This document shows, piece by piece, positions 54,243 to 64,000 of a stretch of DNA of 64,000 nucleotides. Made by a program: the position numbers and the translations under genes. Source of the DNA: Phytobacter palmae (GTDB taxonomy: Bacteria > Pseudomonadota > Gammaproteobacteria > Enterobacterales > Enterobacteriaceae); assembly GCA_900112785.1 (NCBI GenBank), contig FONB01000005.1, positions 310,001 to 374,000 of the forward strand. Direction: 5' to 3'. The notes under the pieces are model-generated. The model did not search any database, was not told the DNA's origin, and saw only the letters and a list, made by a program, of their open reading frames with translations. Each line of letters begins with the position of its first letter. The first letter of the stretch is position 1.

Positions 54243-56177
54243 ATGTTTCAGGACAACCCGCTGCTAGCGCAGCTAAAACAGCAACTTCATTCCCAAACAC
54301 CCCGTGCGGAAGGTGTCGTTAAAGCCACGGAAAAGGGCTTTGGTTTCCTCGAAGTCGATGCGCAAAAAAGCTACTTTATTCCGCCGCCACAGATGAAAAA
54401 AGTGATGCACGGCGATCGTATTGTCGCTGTGATCCATACCGAAAAGGAACGCGAATCCGCTGAACCGGAAGAGTTGGTTGAGCCGTTTCTGAGCCGTTTT
54501 GTTGGCCGGGTACAGAAGAAAGATGATCGTCTTTCTATCGTGCCTGACCACCCGTTGATTAAAGATGTTATCCCTTGCCGCGCTGAGCGTGGCGTGACGC
54601 ACGATTTCAAAGACGGTGACTGGGCAGTTGCTGAAATGCGCCGTCACCCGCTCAAAGGTGATCGCAGCTTTTATGCTGAGCTGACACAGTTCATCACCTT
54701 TGGCGATGACCATTTTGTGCCATGGTGGGTCACTCTGGCGCGACACAATCTTGAAAAAGAAGCGCCAGACGGCGTATCGACCAGCATGCTGGATGAAGGT
54801 CTTGAACGTATCGATTTAACCGCGCTGGATTTTGTCACCATCGACAGTGCCAGTACCGAAGATATGGATGACGCGCTGTATGTTACTGAGACTGCTGATG
54901 GCAAACTGCAACTGACCGTTGCGATTGCCGACCCAACCGCGTGGATCGCAGAAGGCAGCAAGCTGGACAATATCGCGAAAGTGCGTGCCTTTACCAATTA
55001 CCTGCCGGGCTTCAACATTCCGATGCTGCCGCGTGAACTGTCTGATGACTTGTGTTCACTGCGCGCCAATGAAGTTCGCCCGGTGCTGGCTTGCCGCATG
55101 ACCTTAGATGCGCAAGGCGCTATCGAAGACAATATCGAGTTCTTTGCGGCGACCATTACATCGAAAGCCAAACTGGTATATGACGAGGTTTCCGACTGGC
55201 TGGAAAACAGTGGCAGCTGGCAGCCGCAGAACGAGGCTATCGCCACACAAATTCGTCTGCTGCATCGCGTATGCCAGGCGCGTTCTCAATGGCGCCAGAC
55301 CCATGCGCTGGTATTCAAAGACCGTCCTGATTATCGTTTTATTCTTGGTGAAAAAGGCGAAGTACTGGATATCGTTGCCGAACCGCGTCGAATCGCGAAT
55401 CGTATCGTGGAAGAGTCAATGATTGCCGCCAATATCTGTGCTGCCCGCGTGCTGCGCGACAAGCTTGGTTTTGGTATTTACAACGTGCATATGGGCTTTG
55501 ATCCGGCAAATAGCGAACAGCTTGCCGCACTGTTGAAAGGCCACGGTATGCATGTGGATGCGGAAGAAGTGCTGACACTGGATGGCTTCTGTAAACTGCG
55601 TCGTGAACTGGATGCGCAGCCTTCTGGTTTCCTCGACAGTCGCATTCGCCGTTTTCAGTCCTTTGCGGAAATCAGCGTCGACCCGGGCCCGCATTTCGGT
55701 CTGGGCCTCGAAGCTTACGCCACCTGGACGTCCCCTATTCGTAAGTATGGCGATATGATTAACCATCGTCTGCTGAAAGCGGTAATCAAAGGTGAAACAG
55801 CAGAACGTCCACAGGCGGAAGCTACCGTGCAGATGGCTGAACGTCGTCGTCTGAACCGCATGGCGGAACGTGATGTCGGCGACTGGCTATATGCTCGCTT
55901 CCTGCAAAACAAAGCGGGTACCGAAGCCCGTTTTAGCGCTGAGATTATCGATATCAGCCGTGGCGGCATGCGTGTTCGTCTGGTAGATAACGGCGCCATT
56001 GCGTTTATCCCGGCGCCGTTCCTTCATGCGGTACGCGATGAATTAGTGTGCAGCCAGGAAACCGGGACTGTGCAAATTAAAGGCGAAACCGTTTATAAAG
56101 TGACAGACGTCATTGATGTCACTATTGCGGAAGTTCGTATGGAAACGCGGAGTATTATCGCGCGCCCAGCCGCCTGA
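54243..56177 (+). CDS. rnb: Exoribonuclease II
   Basis: A 644-residue 3'-5' exoribonuclease that degrades single-stranded RNA processively. Two N-terminal cold-shock domains ([16 protein letters not shown]), a central RNB catalytic domain with the Asp cluster [13 protein letters not shown] and the [16 protein letters not shown] block, and a C-terminal S1 domain ([20 protein letters not shown]) are in the usual order. Length equals E. coli RNase II. Confidence 0.97.
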   Translation: MFQDNPLLAQLKQQLHSQTPRAEGVVKATEKGFGFLEVDAQKSYFIPPPQMKKVMHGDRIVAVIHTEKERESAEPEELVEPFLSRFVGRVQKKDDRLSIVPDHPLIKDVIPCRAERGVTHDFKDGDWAVAEMRRHPLKGDRSFYAELTQFITFGDDHFVPWWVTLARHNLEKEAPDGVSTSMLDEGLERIDLTALDFVTIDSASTEDMDDALYVTETADGKLQLTVAIADPTAWIAEGSKLDNIAKVRAFTNYLPGFNIPMLPRELSDDLCSLRANEVRPVLACRMTLDAQGAIEDNIEFFAATITSKAKLVYDEVSDWLENSGSWQPQNEAIATQIRLLHRVCQARSQWRQTHALVFKDRPDYRFILGEKGEVLDIVAEPRRIANRIVEESMIAANICAARVLRDKLGFGIYNVHMGFDPANSEQLAALLKGHGMHVDAEEVLTLDGFCKLRRELDAQPSGFLDSRIRRFQSFAEISVDPGPHFGLGLEAYATWTSPIRKYGDMINHRLLKAVIKGETAERPQAEATVQMAERRRLNRMAERDVGDWLYARFLQNKAGTEARFSAEIIDISRGGMRVRLVDNGAIAFIPAPFLHAVRDELVCSQETGTVQIKGETVYKVTDVIDVTIAEVRMETRSIIARPAA

Positions 56178-56190
56178 TAACTCAGGTTGT

Positions 56191-56228
56191 TTTGCTCCCT
56201 CAGATCTCCCGGGGGAGCAAAAATTTCT
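56191..56228 (+). terminator. rnb terminator
   Basis: TTTGCTCCC pairs with GGGAGCAAA around a 13-base loop containing AGATCTCCCG, followed by AAATTTCTTT. It is 13 bases past the rnb stop. Confidence 0.7.
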
Positions 56229-56488
56229 TTGTGAAAGCGATACCACCCTCATTTTTTTTCAAATCCCCACAAAAAGCGGTAAAAACGACCACAATAAAAA
56301 TAACTTTGCACACACTGGTGGCGTTTTATGCATTTTTTCGTACCTGCTGTTCTTTTGTCCGGGACTCGTTCTATTATAAGATTGTAAATAAAAACAATAC
56401 CTTCATCCCTGATTACCCCTTATTTAAAGGGGGTTAATCCGTCATTAGATGAGTAACCGTTGCGCTTTTTGGTGGGTTGGGAGACAGC

Positions 56489-58480
56489 ATGAAAGACGAT
56501 CAGGAACAGAATCTACTGTTTCGTTACCTGGGTTCGGGCAGCCCATTCTGGCGATTGACCGCTGACAGCAACGCGTTACATTTCGCTCCTGATGAAGAGT
56601 CTGAATCAAGTCAGGTGGTGACATTAAATGATGAGCAGGCAGCGCAACTGCGCCAAATGACCGTTATTACTTCCAGCCTGACCATGCATATTTCATTATT
56701 TGGCGATAACGTTCCTGTGCATTTAGTCGGCCGCAAAATTAATAAAACCGAATGGGCCGGAACCGCATCAGCATGGAATGATACTTCGTCCGTGGCGCGG
56801 GATTTGGTGCAGGGTCTCTCCTTTGCCGAACAGGTTGTTTCCGAAGCCAATTCTGTGATCGTCATACTGGACCGCAACGGCAATATCCAGCGCTTTAACC
56901 GGCTCTGTGAAGAATATACAGGGTTAAAAGAGCACGAGGTCATTGGGCAAAACGTTTTTAAACTCTTTATGAGTCATAACGAAGCCGAAGCTTCGAAACG
57001 CAATATCTCTGAATTTTTCCGTAACGGCGCCTCTTATGAAGTTGAACGCTGGATTAAGACGCGTAAGGGACAGCGCCTGTTTTTATTTCGCAATAAATTC
57101 GTCCACAGCGGTAGCGGAAAAAACGAAATATTTCTTATTTGTTCCGGTACAGATATTACCGAAGAACGCCGGGCACAAGAGCGTTTACGGGTTTTAGCGA
57201 ATACCGACACGATCACGGGTTTGCCCAATCGTAATGCGATTCATGAATTAATCAGCAATGCGATTGATAATCGTGGCGACACGCAAATTGGTATCGTTTA
57301 TCTCGATCTGGATAATTTCAAGAAAGTAAATGATGCCTATGGCCATATGTTCGGCGATCAGCTGTTACAGGCCGTGGCGCTGGCGATTTTAAGCTGCCTG
57401 GATGAAGGCCAGACCCTTGCACGCCTGGGAGGTGACGAGTTTATCGTCCTGGCGACAGATTCTTCACAGAGCGCGCTGGAAGCGATGGCGTCGCGTATTA
57501 TCACCCGCCTGCGCCAGCCCTTCCGGATTGGCCTTATCGAGATTTACACCGGTTGTTCGTTGGGAATATCTCTTGCCCCGCAGCATGGTAATGATCGTGA
57601 AAGTATTATTCGCAACGCCGATACCGCAATGTATATCGCAAAAGAAAACGGACGCGGAAAGTTTTGTGTTTTCACCCCGGAAATGAATCAGCGGGTTTTC
57701 GAGTATTTATGGCTTGATACCAATCTGCGTAAAGCACTCGATAATGACCAACTGGTGATTCACTATCAGCCCAAAGTAACCTGGCGCGGCGAAGTGCGCA
57801 GCCTGGAAGCACTGGTACGGTGGCAATCGCCTGAGCGTGGGTTAATCCCGCCACAGGATTTTATCGCGTATGCAGAAGAGTCCGGGCTGATTGTCCCTCT
57901 GGGACGCTGGGTTATGCTCGATGTCGTGCGTCAGGTCGCGAAATGGCGCGATAAAGGTATCAATTTGCGTGTGGCGGTAAACGTCTCGGCACGACAGCTG
58001 GCAGACCAGTCAATATTCAGCGATTTGAAACAGGCTTTGCATGATCTGAATTTCGAATATTGCCCTATAGACGTTGAACTGACAGAGAGCTGTCTGATTG
58101 AAAACGAGGATCTGGCGCTGTCGGTGATACAACAGTTCAGCGAGTTGGGTTCACAGGTGCATCTTGATGACTTTGGCACCGGTTATTCTTCCCTTTCACA
58201 GCTGGCGCGTTTCCCTATAGATGCGATAAAACTTGATCAATCCTTCGTTAAGGATATCCATAAACAATCAGTATCACAGTCGCTGGTGCGGGCGATTGTT
58301 GCGGTAGCGCAGGCGCTGAACCTGCAGGTGATCGCAGAAGGAGTCGAAAACGCGAAAGAAGACGCCTTCCTTACCAAGAATGGCGTCAACGAACGGCAGG
58401 GATTCTTATTTGCTAAACCCATGCCCGCTGCCGTATTCGAGCGATGGTATAAGCGCTATCTGGCGCGGAAAAAGGGTTAG
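56489..58480 (+). CDS. pdeR: PdeR/RpfR: PAS-GGDEF-EAL c-di-GMP phosphodiesterase and likely DSF receptor
   Basis: A 663-residue protein orthologous to E. coli PdeR (Gmr/YciR) and to Cronobacter/Burkholderia RpfR. An N-terminal ~100-residue domain ([19 protein letters not shown] start), known in RpfR as the RpfF-interaction domain, is followed by PAS (about 105-215), GGDEF ([13 protein letters not shown], intact) and EAL ([33 protein letters not shown], intact). In RpfR, DSF-type cis-2 fatty acids bind PAS and stimulate EAL hydrolysis of c-di-GMP. ATG 56489 follows GGGAG; the frame opens at 56477. It is convergent with rpfF, with overlapping stops (TTAG). Confidence 0.93.
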   Translation: MKDDQEQNLLFRYLGSGSPFWRLTADSNALHFAPDEESESSQVVTLNDEQAAQLRQMTVITSSLTMHISLFGDNVPVHLVGRKINKTEWAGTASAWNDTSSVARDLVQGLSFAEQVVSEANSVIVILDRNGNIQRFNRLCEEYTGLKEHEVIGQNVFKLFMSHNEAEASKRNISEFFRNGASYEVERWIKTRKGQRLFLFRNKFVHSGSGKNEIFLICSGTDITEERRAQERLRVLANTDTITGLPNRNAIHELISNAIDNRGDTQIGIVYLDLDNFKKVNDAYGHMFGDQLLQAVALAILSCLDEGQTLARLGGDEFIVLATDSSQSALEAMASRIITRLRQPFRIGLIEIYTGCSLGISLAPQHGNDRESIIRNADTAMYIAKENGRGKFCVFTPEMNQRVFEYLWLDTNLRKALDNDQLVIHYQPKVTWRGEVRSLEALVRWQSPERGLIPPQDFIAYAEESGLIVPLGRWVMLDVVRQVAKWRDKGINLRVAVNVSARQLADQSIFSDLKQALHDLNFEYCPIDVELTESCLIENEDLALSVIQQFSELGSQVHLDDFGTGYSSLSQLARFPIDAIKLDQSFVKDIHKQSVSQSLVRAIVAVAQALNLQVIAEGVENAKEDAFLTKNGVNERQGFLFAKPMPAAVFERWYKRYLARKKG

Positions 58481-59346
58481 CTTGCTTTACTTAAACTGGT
58501 GGACGAATGCCGGTTCTGCAACTGCACCAGACGTTCCATATAGGCCACGTCTTTAGGCTGCAGGCAGAAGGCGGCGTCGACCCAGTCTTCGGTAATGTCC
58601 ATAAGCTCACTACGAGGCAGTTGCATTACCCGTTGACGCGCTCGCAACATCGCGCGGATACCATTGAGCCGGGGTTGCAGCGTATCGATAAACGTACGAA
58701 CGGCCAGATAGCTTTGACCGGGCTCAAAAAGCTGATCCACCAGCCCATGTTGTTCATACCATTCCGCAGTGTGGGATTCGCCTTTATAGATGAGTTCCTC
58801 CGCAAGCTTCATCCCTGAGCGGCGGGCCACCAGCGAATAGCCCCCCATGCCCGGGAACAAGTTAAAAGCGATTTCCGGAAAGCCGAGGCGCGCATCACGT
58901 TGTGCCAGTACAAAATGGTGCGCCAGCGCCGCTTCAAAACCACCGCCTAATGCACTACCTTCGACCATGGCCAGAGTAATCGCACCGGTATCAAACCCGC
59001 GCGACGCCGCATGTACGCAATCGACGCAAGCGCGTGCATACGCACGCAATGCTTCCCGGCGACCATTTTGAATGCACTCAACGAAAAAATTCAGATCGCC
59101 CCCTGCATTGTACATACCGGGAACCAGCGAGCCCGTTACCCAAAAATCCACGGCAAATCCCGCTTGCCGGACAAGCCAGGAGATGTTCATGATCTCTTCG
59201 ATTAACACATGGTTAAAGCAGGGGCGTGGCTGGGCACGCAACATCATCCATACAGTGCGGCGCTCTTCTTCGTAGTACCCCGAAAGTTGCGTAAAACGTT
59301 CATTATCCGTAAAAAGTTTACACGTAGCCTGGTTGATAACTGTCAT
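58477..59346 (-). CDS. rpfF: DSF synthase RpfF (enoyl-CoA hydratase family)
   Basis: A 289-residue crotonase-fold enzyme, the same length as Xanthomonas RpfF. RpfF dehydrates 3-hydroxyacyl-ACP to the cis-2 enoyl form and releases the free fatty acid (diffusible signal factor or BDSF). The two catalytic glutamates are present: Glu138 in [12 protein letters not shown] and Glu158 in [29 protein letters not shown] forms the oxyanion region. E. coli lacks this gene. It faces its likely receptor gene pdeR, sharing 4 bases at the stops. GGAGG (minus strand) lies 8-12 bases before the ATG. Confidence 0.93.
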   Translation of the reverse strand: MTVINQATCKLFTDNERFTQLSGYYEEERRTVWMMLRAQPRPCFNHVLIEEIMNISWLVRQAGFAVDFWVTGSLVPGMYNAGGDLNFFVECIQNGRREALRAYARACVDCVHAASRGFDTGAITLAMVEGSALGGGFEAALAHHFVLAQRDARLGFPEIAFNLFPGMGGYSLVARRSGMKLAEELIYKGESHTAEWYEQHGLVDQLFEPGQSYLAVRTFIDTLQPRLNGIRAMLRARQRVMQLPRSELMDITEDWVDAAFCLQPKDVAYMERLVQLQNRHSSTSLSKAS

Positions 59347-59540
59347 AGACTTACTCCTCCGGTAATAAAAGCGCGGTGTGCGCAGAGCAAGACTAATCCA
59401 GCAGCAACCTCAGCTGTATGTAACTTAATGAATATATAATTGGTATTTATAATATTTTGAAATTTCGCTTTTCCCCTTCTCTTTTTAAACTGTTTTCTGC
59501 ATCATTCAATTTGTTAATTTTCAAACATAAAGGTGAAGAC

Positions 59541-59723
59541 ATGGCCGACATTGATGTAAAGCAACTGACGAGACGGCTTGATACCGTGCTGGACATTCTG
59601 GTTGCGGGCGATTACCAGTCCGCCATTCGTAACCTGGAAATTCTGAAGGCTGAGCTACAGCACCTCGATAATGCGGATAAATCCGCTTCTGCTGGCAACC
59701 CTAAAACACCCTGGGAAGTCTGA
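59541..59723 (+). CDS. yciZ: UPF0509 small protein YciZ
   Basis: A 60-residue helical protein matching E. coli YciZ: RLDTVLDILVAGDYQSAIRN, EILKAELQHL and the terminal KTPWEV. The function is unknown. The ATG at 59541 after AAAGGTGAAG is preferred; the frame is open to 59457 but that extension is A+T-rich leader. It lies between rpfF and yciT, on the same strand as yciT. Confidence 0.88.
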   Translation: MADIDVKQLTRRLDTVLDILVAGDYQSAIRNLEILKAELQHLDNADKSASAGNPKTPWEV

Positions 59724-59812
59724 CTGATACCCTCTCGCGATAACGGACCACAGGAACATGGCGCCGTTATAGCTTTTTATTAATAGACGTAACGACTCTG
59801 AAAGTAGTGGCT

Positions 59813-60571
59813 ATGAATTCCCGACAACAACTAATATTGCAAACGGTAATTGATAAGGGGCGTATGAGCGTTTCGGATCTGTCAAAAATGACAGGGGTTT
59901 CCGAAGTAACCATCCGACAGGACCTCAATACCCTTGAAAAACAGAGTTACCTGCGCCGTACGCATGGTTTTGCCGTTCCGCTGGATAGCGATGACGTCGA
60001 AACGCGTATGATGAATAACTACACCGTGAAGCGTGAACTTGCAGACTACGCCGCGTCGCTGGTAAATGACGGCGAAACGGTTTTCATCGAAAACGGTAGC
60101 TGTAACGCGCTGCTGGCCCGTCGCCTGGGCGAGCAATCAGGCATCACCATCATTACCGTCAGTAGCTATATTGCGCACTTGCTTAAAGATGCCCTGTGCG
60201 ACGTTATCCTGCTGGGCGGCATTTATCAGAAGAAAAGTGAAAGCGTTGTCGGCCCCCTCACCCGGCAATATGTTCAGCAAATGCATTTCAGCAAGGCATT
60301 TATTGGCATTGATGGATGGCTACCTGACACCGGTTTTACCGGCAGAGATATGATGCGTTCTGAAGTCGTCAACGCCGTCCTGGAAAAAGGCAATGAAGCC
60401 ATTGTGCTGACTGATAGTTCAAAATTTGGCGCAGTACATCCCTACACGCTGGGCGTGGGCAGTCGCTTTAACCGAGTGATCACTGACACCGGCATTCCCG
60501 CTGATGCTCAGCGCCAGTTACAGGAATCTGGTCTTATTGTTGATATCGTCAACACAACCACTTTGCTTTAA
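59813..60571 (+). CDS. yciT: DeoR-family transcriptional regulator YciT
   Basis: A 252-residue repressor-type protein with an N-terminal DeoR helix-turn-helix ([20 protein letters not shown], then [15 protein letters not shown]) and a C-terminal ISOCOT sugar-phosphate-sensing domain (about 75-235; [29 protein letters not shown]). In E. coli YciT affects osmB and genes of the osmotic response, and osmB follows here too. The start at 59813 matches the E. coli protein; a GTG two codons earlier is possible. Confidence 0.93.
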   Translation: MNSRQQLILQTVIDKGRMSVSDLSKMTGVSEVTIRQDLNTLEKQSYLRRTHGFAVPLDSDDVETRMMNNYTVKRELADYAASLVNDGETVFIENGSCNALLARRLGEQSGITIITVSSYIAHLLKDALCDVILLGGIYQKKSESVVGPLTRQYVQQMHFSKAFIGIDGWLPDTGFTGRDMMRSEVVNAVLEKGNEAIVLTDSSKFGAVHPYTLGVGSRFNRVITDTGIPADAQRQLQESGLIVDIVNTTTLL

Positions 60572-60578
60572 GAGAAAC

Positions 60579-60603
60579 AGCCCGCTCAGCCGGGCTATCT
60601 CCT
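60579..60603 (+). terminator. yciT terminator
   Basis: AGCCCG-CTCAGC-CGGGCT with ATCTCCTTC behind it, 8 bases after the yciT stop. Confidence 0.7.
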
Positions 60604-60826
60604 TCATATCTGAGACGATTCTGACTCGCCAATTAAGACTATTTACCCTGCCGGCAAACATGTTCAGACGTAAAATTATATTCAGCGATATAACAGGACG
60701 TGACTATCACACGCGTGAATTTAGTAACACCTGCGCCACAAGGTTTTGCGGAAAGTCTTTAGGACGGGCTACAGGCACTATACTTAAAGAGAACACTTTC
60801 CGTGAATCAACTATTCAGGAGAAAGT

Positions 60827-61048
60827 ATGATGATGTTAACGAGCAAAAAAATGGCAGCCGCTCTGCTGGCTGTAACCCTGGCAATGTCTCTGAGTGCATG
60901 CGGTCACTGGTCTAAACGCGATCGTAATACAGCAATCGGTGCCGGCGCGGGTGCTTTGGGTGGTGCTGTCTTAACCGATGGTAGCACGCTGGGTACACTG
61001 GGTGGCGCGGCGGTTGGTGGTATCATCGGTCACCAGGTTGGTAAATAA
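60827..61048 (+). CDS. osmB: Osmotically inducible lipoprotein OsmB
   Basis: A 73-residue lipoprotein with signal KKMAAALLAVTLAMSLSAC (lipobox LSAC) and a Gly-rich glycine-zipper segment (AIGAGAGALGGAVLTDGSTL, then GTLGGAAVGGIIGHQVG). OsmB is made at high osmolarity and in stationary phase; a role in cell surface or aggregation has been suggested. AGGAG lies well placed for the ATG at 60827. The 255-base leader has no other gene. Confidence 0.94.
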   Translation: MMMLTSKKMAAALLAVTLAMSLSACGHWSKRDRNTAIGAGAGALGGAVLTDGSTLGTLGGAAVGGIIGHQVGK

Positions 61049-61112
61049 TTTATTTCTTCACGGCATCTCAAACAGAATAAAAGATACTTTCTTTCAGGTC
61101 TGAATACGCAGT

Positions 61113-61147
61113 AAAAAAAGCCGCGATTCCTGTCGCGGCTTTTCTTT
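61113..61147. terminator. osmB/yciH bidirectional terminator
   Basis: AAAAAAAGCCGCGA-TTCC-TGTCGCGGCTTTTCTTT has A- and T-runs on both sides, 65 bases after osmB and 11 bases after the yciH stop. Confidence 0.88.
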
Positions 61148-61157
61148 GACAGTAATT

Positions 61158-61484
61158 TTACCCACCTGCCAGTTTAACTTTCATACCTTTCGCTTCCAGT
61201 AACGATTTAAGCAAATCGCGCTTATCGCCCTGAATTTCAATGACGCCCTCTTTTACTGAGCCGCCACAGCCACATTTCTTTTTAAGTTCTGCCGCCAGGG
61301 CCGCAAGCACGGCATCATCACCGTCAACGCCTGTGATCAGGCATACACCCTTCCCTTTGCGTCCACTGGTCTGACGCTGTATGCGCACAACACCGTCGCC
61401 TTTCGGGCGCTCAGCGGGGGCTTTTTGTTCATTGATGCGCCCGGTTTCGGTGGAATAAACCAGACGGCTATTGTTATCGCTCAT
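61158..61484 (-). CDS. yciH: SUI1/eIF1-like translation factor YciH
   Basis: A 108-residue homologue of eukaryotic eIF1, which may monitor start-site fidelity and repress translation under stress. The SUI1 domain includes [20 protein letters not shown] and [20 protein letters not shown]. Two ATGs exist; 61484 is used (E. coli begins the same way) and overlaps the pyrF stop as ATGA, so it is translated by coupling; GGAGG lies inside the pyrF end. Confidence 0.94.
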   Translation of the reverse strand: MSDNNSRLVYSTETGRINEQKAPAERPKGDGVVRIQRQTSGRKGKGVCLITGVDGDDAVLAALAAELKKKCGCGGSVKEGVIEIQGDKRDLLKSLLEAKGMKVKLAGG

Positions 61485-62221
61485 CATACCTCCAGGCCAA
61501 GAGAGGCGTTAATATCGCGTAGGGTCTGTGCGGGATCAGCAGACTGCGTCACCGGGCGCCCAATCACCATATAGTCCACACCCGCTGCCAGCGCCTGCTC
61601 CGGGGTCATAATACGCCGCTGATCGCCCACCTCACTACCCTGCGGACGAATGCCTGGCGTCACCAGCCTGAATTGTTGACCAAAAGCCGCTTTAAATCGA
61701 ACCGCCTCTTGTGCAGAGCAGACGACGCCATCCAGACCACATTGCTGTGTGAGGCCCGCCAGACGTTCTGCGTAGTCGGCAGGGCTAGCGTTGATACCCA
61801 AACCTTGCAGATCACTGGCTTCCATACTGGTAAGTACCGTGACCGCGATAAGAAGCGGTGCATCATTACCGAAAGGAACCAGCGCCTCTTTAGCAGCAGT
61901 CATCATACGTGCGCCGCCAGAAGCATGTACGTTCACCATCCACACGCCTAAATCTGCTGCTGCTTTTACTGCATGCGCTGCCGTGTTCGGGATGTCATGA
62001 AATTTTAAGTCCAGGAACACGTCAAAACCGCGTTGTTGCAGGTCACGAACCAGTTGCGGACCAAACAACGTGAACATCTCTTTGCCGACTTTCAGCCTGC
62101 AATCACGGGGATCGATGCGGTCGACAAAGGCCAGGGCCTTATCACGGTTATCGTAGTCAAGCGCAACCACAACCGGAGAAGACGTTAACGCGCGGGAAAT
62201 AGATGAAGCAGTGGACGTCAT
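61484..62221 (-). CDS. pyrF: Orotidine-5'-phosphate decarboxylase
   Basis: A 245-residue TIM-barrel enzyme for the last step of UMP synthesis. The catalytic Lys/Asp set is in [12 protein letters not shown], and [14 protein letters not shown] forms the phosphate-binding loop. It is in an operon lapA-lapB-pyrF-yciH, as in E. coli, although 187 bases separate it from lapB, leaving room for its own promoter. Confidence 0.97.
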   Translation of the reverse strand: MTSTASSISRALTSSPVVVALDYDNRDKALAFVDRIDPRDCRLKVGKEMFTLFGPQLVRDLQQRGFDVFLDLKFHDIPNTAAHAVKAAADLGVWMVNVHASGGARMMTAAKEALVPFGNDAPLLIAVTVLTSMEASDLQGLGINASPADYAERLAGLTQQCGLDGVVCSAQEAVRFKAAFGQQFRLVTPGIRPQGSEVGDQRRIMTPEQALAAGVDYMVIGRPVTQSADPAQTLRDINASLGLEV

Positions 62222-62408
62222 GATGAGACCTTCTTTGATGAGGGCACCCGCTCAGGCGCGAATAATAAACGGCGAGCATTCTACCTGCGCTCACGCGGAA
62301 TTGACAGGTTCTATTCACCTCCTGCCAGGCGATGCGAGTGCCGGGCTAAGGTGTGTGAAGTTAAAGCAGTCATTAGTATGTTGTAACTAAAGTAGGCTTT
62401 TTTTTAAA

Positions 62409-63578
62409 CTACTGCCCGTCGAGACCACGGATAGGCTTAACGGTGGACCAGGCGCGGCATGACGGACAATGCCAGTACATCGTAAAAGCAGTAAACCCAC
62501 ATTTATGGCAGCGATAACGCGGCTTACTGCGAATTTGCTCACCCACCATATCTCGCAGCACCATCAGGCTCTCTTTTGCGCGCCCTTCCTCTGCTTCGTT
62601 CAGATGGTAATCCATTAATTTGTGGAAAACGCGCATTGTTGGGTGGCGCTGCAATTGGCGAGTGATGTACATCTGCGCAGGATCCTGCCCTTCGCGATTC
62701 TCCATGATTTCCGCCAGCATCAATTCCGCAGTAGCCCCCGTGTTCTCTTCGACACAGCGCTGGAGAAATGCGGCCCATTCATCCATTTTACCCAGATGCT
62801 GATAGCACACCTGCAACATTTCCAGCGTTTCGCTGACCAGTTCTTTATCCTGATCGATGACGCGCAGAAGGCTCTCTACTGCTTTGCTGTATTCCCCTTT
62901 CGCCATAAACACGCGACCCGTCATGATCGACACGCGCGGACTATCGCGGTCGGCGGCAGCACCTTTTTTCAACAATGCCATCGCCTTGTCCATATCGTCA
63001 TTACCCATTTGCTGTAACGCCAGTTCACAGTAGAAATGGGCAATTTCGCCTCGCTGTTTATCTTTACCCAGCTTCACCAGCCGCTCCGCAACATCGATGG
63101 CTTTCTGCCAGTCGCTGGTAGCCTGATATATCTGTAATAGCTGCTGGAGCGCGCTGATGCGAAAATCAGTCTCATCAACGAGTTGATTGAACATATCTTC
63201 CGCACGGTCATACATCCCCGCGGCCATATAATCACGGCCCAGTTGCTGTACGGCAAGCAATCGCTGGTCATAGGAGAGCGACGCGCTCTCCATCAGGGTC
63301 TGGTGAATTCGGATCGCGCGATCAACTTCGCCGCGGGAACGGAACAGGTTTCCGAGGGTGAGATGGGCTTCGACAGTGCCGGTATCCTCTTTGAGCATGT
63401 CGAGGAACAGGTCCACCGCCTTGTCTTGTTGGTTGCTCAGAAGCAGGTTCATCCCGGCTACGTAATCACGTGAAAGCCGATTTGCCTCATCCTGCTTAGT
63501 TTGCTGAGCATTTCTGCGCCCCATATACCAGCCGTATGCAGCCGCAACAGGTAACAGCAGAAACAACAACTCCAACAT
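62409..63578 (-). CDS. lapB: Lipopolysaccharide assembly protein LapB
   Basis: A 389-residue inner-membrane protein (formerly YciM) with one N-terminal helix, about nine TPR repeats and a C-terminal rubredoxin-type metal site (CHKCGFTAFTMYWHCPSC). LapB presents LpxC to FtsH for degradation and is itself held back by PbgA/YejM, thereby balancing LPS and phospholipid synthesis. It follows lapA by 6 bases. Confidence 0.96.
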   Translation of the reverse strand: MLELLFLLLPVAAAYGWYMGRRNAQQTKQDEANRLSRDYVAGMNLLLSNQQDKAVDLFLDMLKEDTGTVEAHLTLGNLFRSRGEVDRAIRIHQTLMESASLSYDQRLLAVQQLGRDYMAAGMYDRAEDMFNQLVDETDFRISALQQLLQIYQATSDWQKAIDVAERLVKLGKDKQRGEIAHFYCELALQQMGNDDMDKAMALLKKGAAADRDSPRVSIMTGRVFMAKGEYSKAVESLLRVIDQDKELVSETLEMLQVCYQHLGKMDEWAAFLQRCVEENTGATAELMLAEIMENREGQDPAQMYITRQLQRHPTMRVFHKLMDYHLNEAEEGRAKESLMVLRDMVGEQIRSKPRYRCHKCGFTAFTMYWHCPSCRAWSTVKPIRGLDGQ

Positions 63579-63584
63579 ATATGA

Positions 63585-63893
63585 TTATTCCTTTACTACC
63601 GGCGTACCGGGGTCCACAGCAGCCGTGGTAGCAGGCGCGAGTTGGTGCTCAAGACGTTTAATTTTCCGCTCCGCACGCGCGAGAGAAACACGTACGCGCA
63701 ACCAGAACAGGCCGCAGATCAGCCAGCCAATTACAAAACCAGCGGCAAAAAGGACGGCCAGTAATGTCGAAATGCGATATTCGCCCTGGGCGAGCAGATA
63801 ATTGAAGGTCACCTGCTGATCGTTTTGTGCACCAAGCGTGACCGAAACGACAAAAATCGCCAGCACCAATAAAAAAATGAGTAAATATTTCAC
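63585..63893 (-). CDS. lapA: Lipopolysaccharide assembly protein LapA (GTG start)
   Basis: A 102-residue protein (formerly YciS) with two membrane helices (about 1-20 and 42-64) and a cytoplasmic coiled coil (LARAERKIKRLEHQL). It is co-expressed with and binds LapB. The start is GTG at 63893, as in E. coli: GGGAAG stands before it and the only nearby ATG is out of frame; the frame is open to 63947 but the added residues are polar and would precede the first helix. The remaining 107 bases of the window hold its promoter region. Confidence 0.93.
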   Translation of the reverse strand: MKYLLIFLLVLAIFVVSVTLGAQNDQQVTFNYLLAQGEYRISTLLAVLFAAGFVIGWLICGLFWLRVRVSLARAERKIKRLEHQLAPATTAAVDPGTPVVKE

Positions 63894-64000
63894 ATTACTT
63901 CCCGTTATGTGGTTATGAGCGAGTAAGTTATGTTCAACTGATCGCATCCAGCCTTATAAACTACCATTTTAGCGCCTGGCGCGAAATGGAAATGCGTAAC

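Overview
The window is chromosomal DNA of a nitrogen-fixing member of the Enterobacteriaceae. The housekeeping genes (hrpA, ldhA, ttcA, zntB, tyrR, psp, sap, fabI, rnb, pyrF, lapAB) are close to E. coli in protein sequence and in local order. A Klebsiella-type nif cluster sits beside them. An rpfF gene (DSF synthase) next to the E. coli pdeR homologue points to the Kosakonia/Cronobacter/Enterobacter side of the family. This is inferred from gene content; no rRNA or tRNA gene was seen in the window.

Layout. 1-9.75 kb: right part of a nif cluster, the end of nifK followed by nifT-Y, then nifE-N-X and nifU-S-V-W-Z-M. The nifE and nifU operons each have a NifA-type upstream site (TGT-N10-ACA) and a sigma-54 -24/-12 promoter. 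The cluster stops at nifM and abuts hrpA; nifF, L, A, B and Q do not follow nifM as they do in Klebsiella. 9.8-24.7 kb: hrpA, azoR, ynbE-ydbH (ydbL is missing and the ynbE end is rebuilt by the azoR terminator), ldhA, hslJ, ydbJ, a small heat-shock gene of the AgsA type with a hairpin over its Shine-Dalgarno, and ydbK (pyruvate:flavodoxin oxidoreductase). 24.7-26.7 kb: small-protein genes and a broken integrase tail directly before ttcA, which carries a Rac-like attachment core. This looks like an old prophage scar. 26.7-33.6 kb: ttcA, a proline-rich mini-protein, the anaerobic sRNA FnrS with its FNR box, zntB, a chemoreceptor without a periplasmic domain, an MHYT-GGDEF protein and dgcM.

33.6-51 kb: mppA, mpaA and ycjG (murein peptide recycling), tpx, tyrR with a TyrR box, ycjF-ycjX, the psp operon with divergent pspF and a sigma-54 promoter, and sapABCDF. 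51-64 kb: an 857-base gap with tandem hairpins before fabI, then yciW, rnb, pdeR (RpfR type) convergent with rpfF, yciZ, yciT, osmB, yciH, pyrF and lapB-lapA.

How it fits together. The nif genes make and mature nitrogenase (FeMo-cofactor scaffold NifEN, carrier NifX, Fe-S supply NifUS, homocitrate from NifV, Fe-protein maturation by NifM). YdbK could contribute low-potential electrons. FnrS and LdhA suit anoxic life. Three GGDEF proteins, one paired with a fatty-acid signal synthase, form a notable c-di-GMP set. No CRISPR array, intact insertion sequence or complete prophage was seen.
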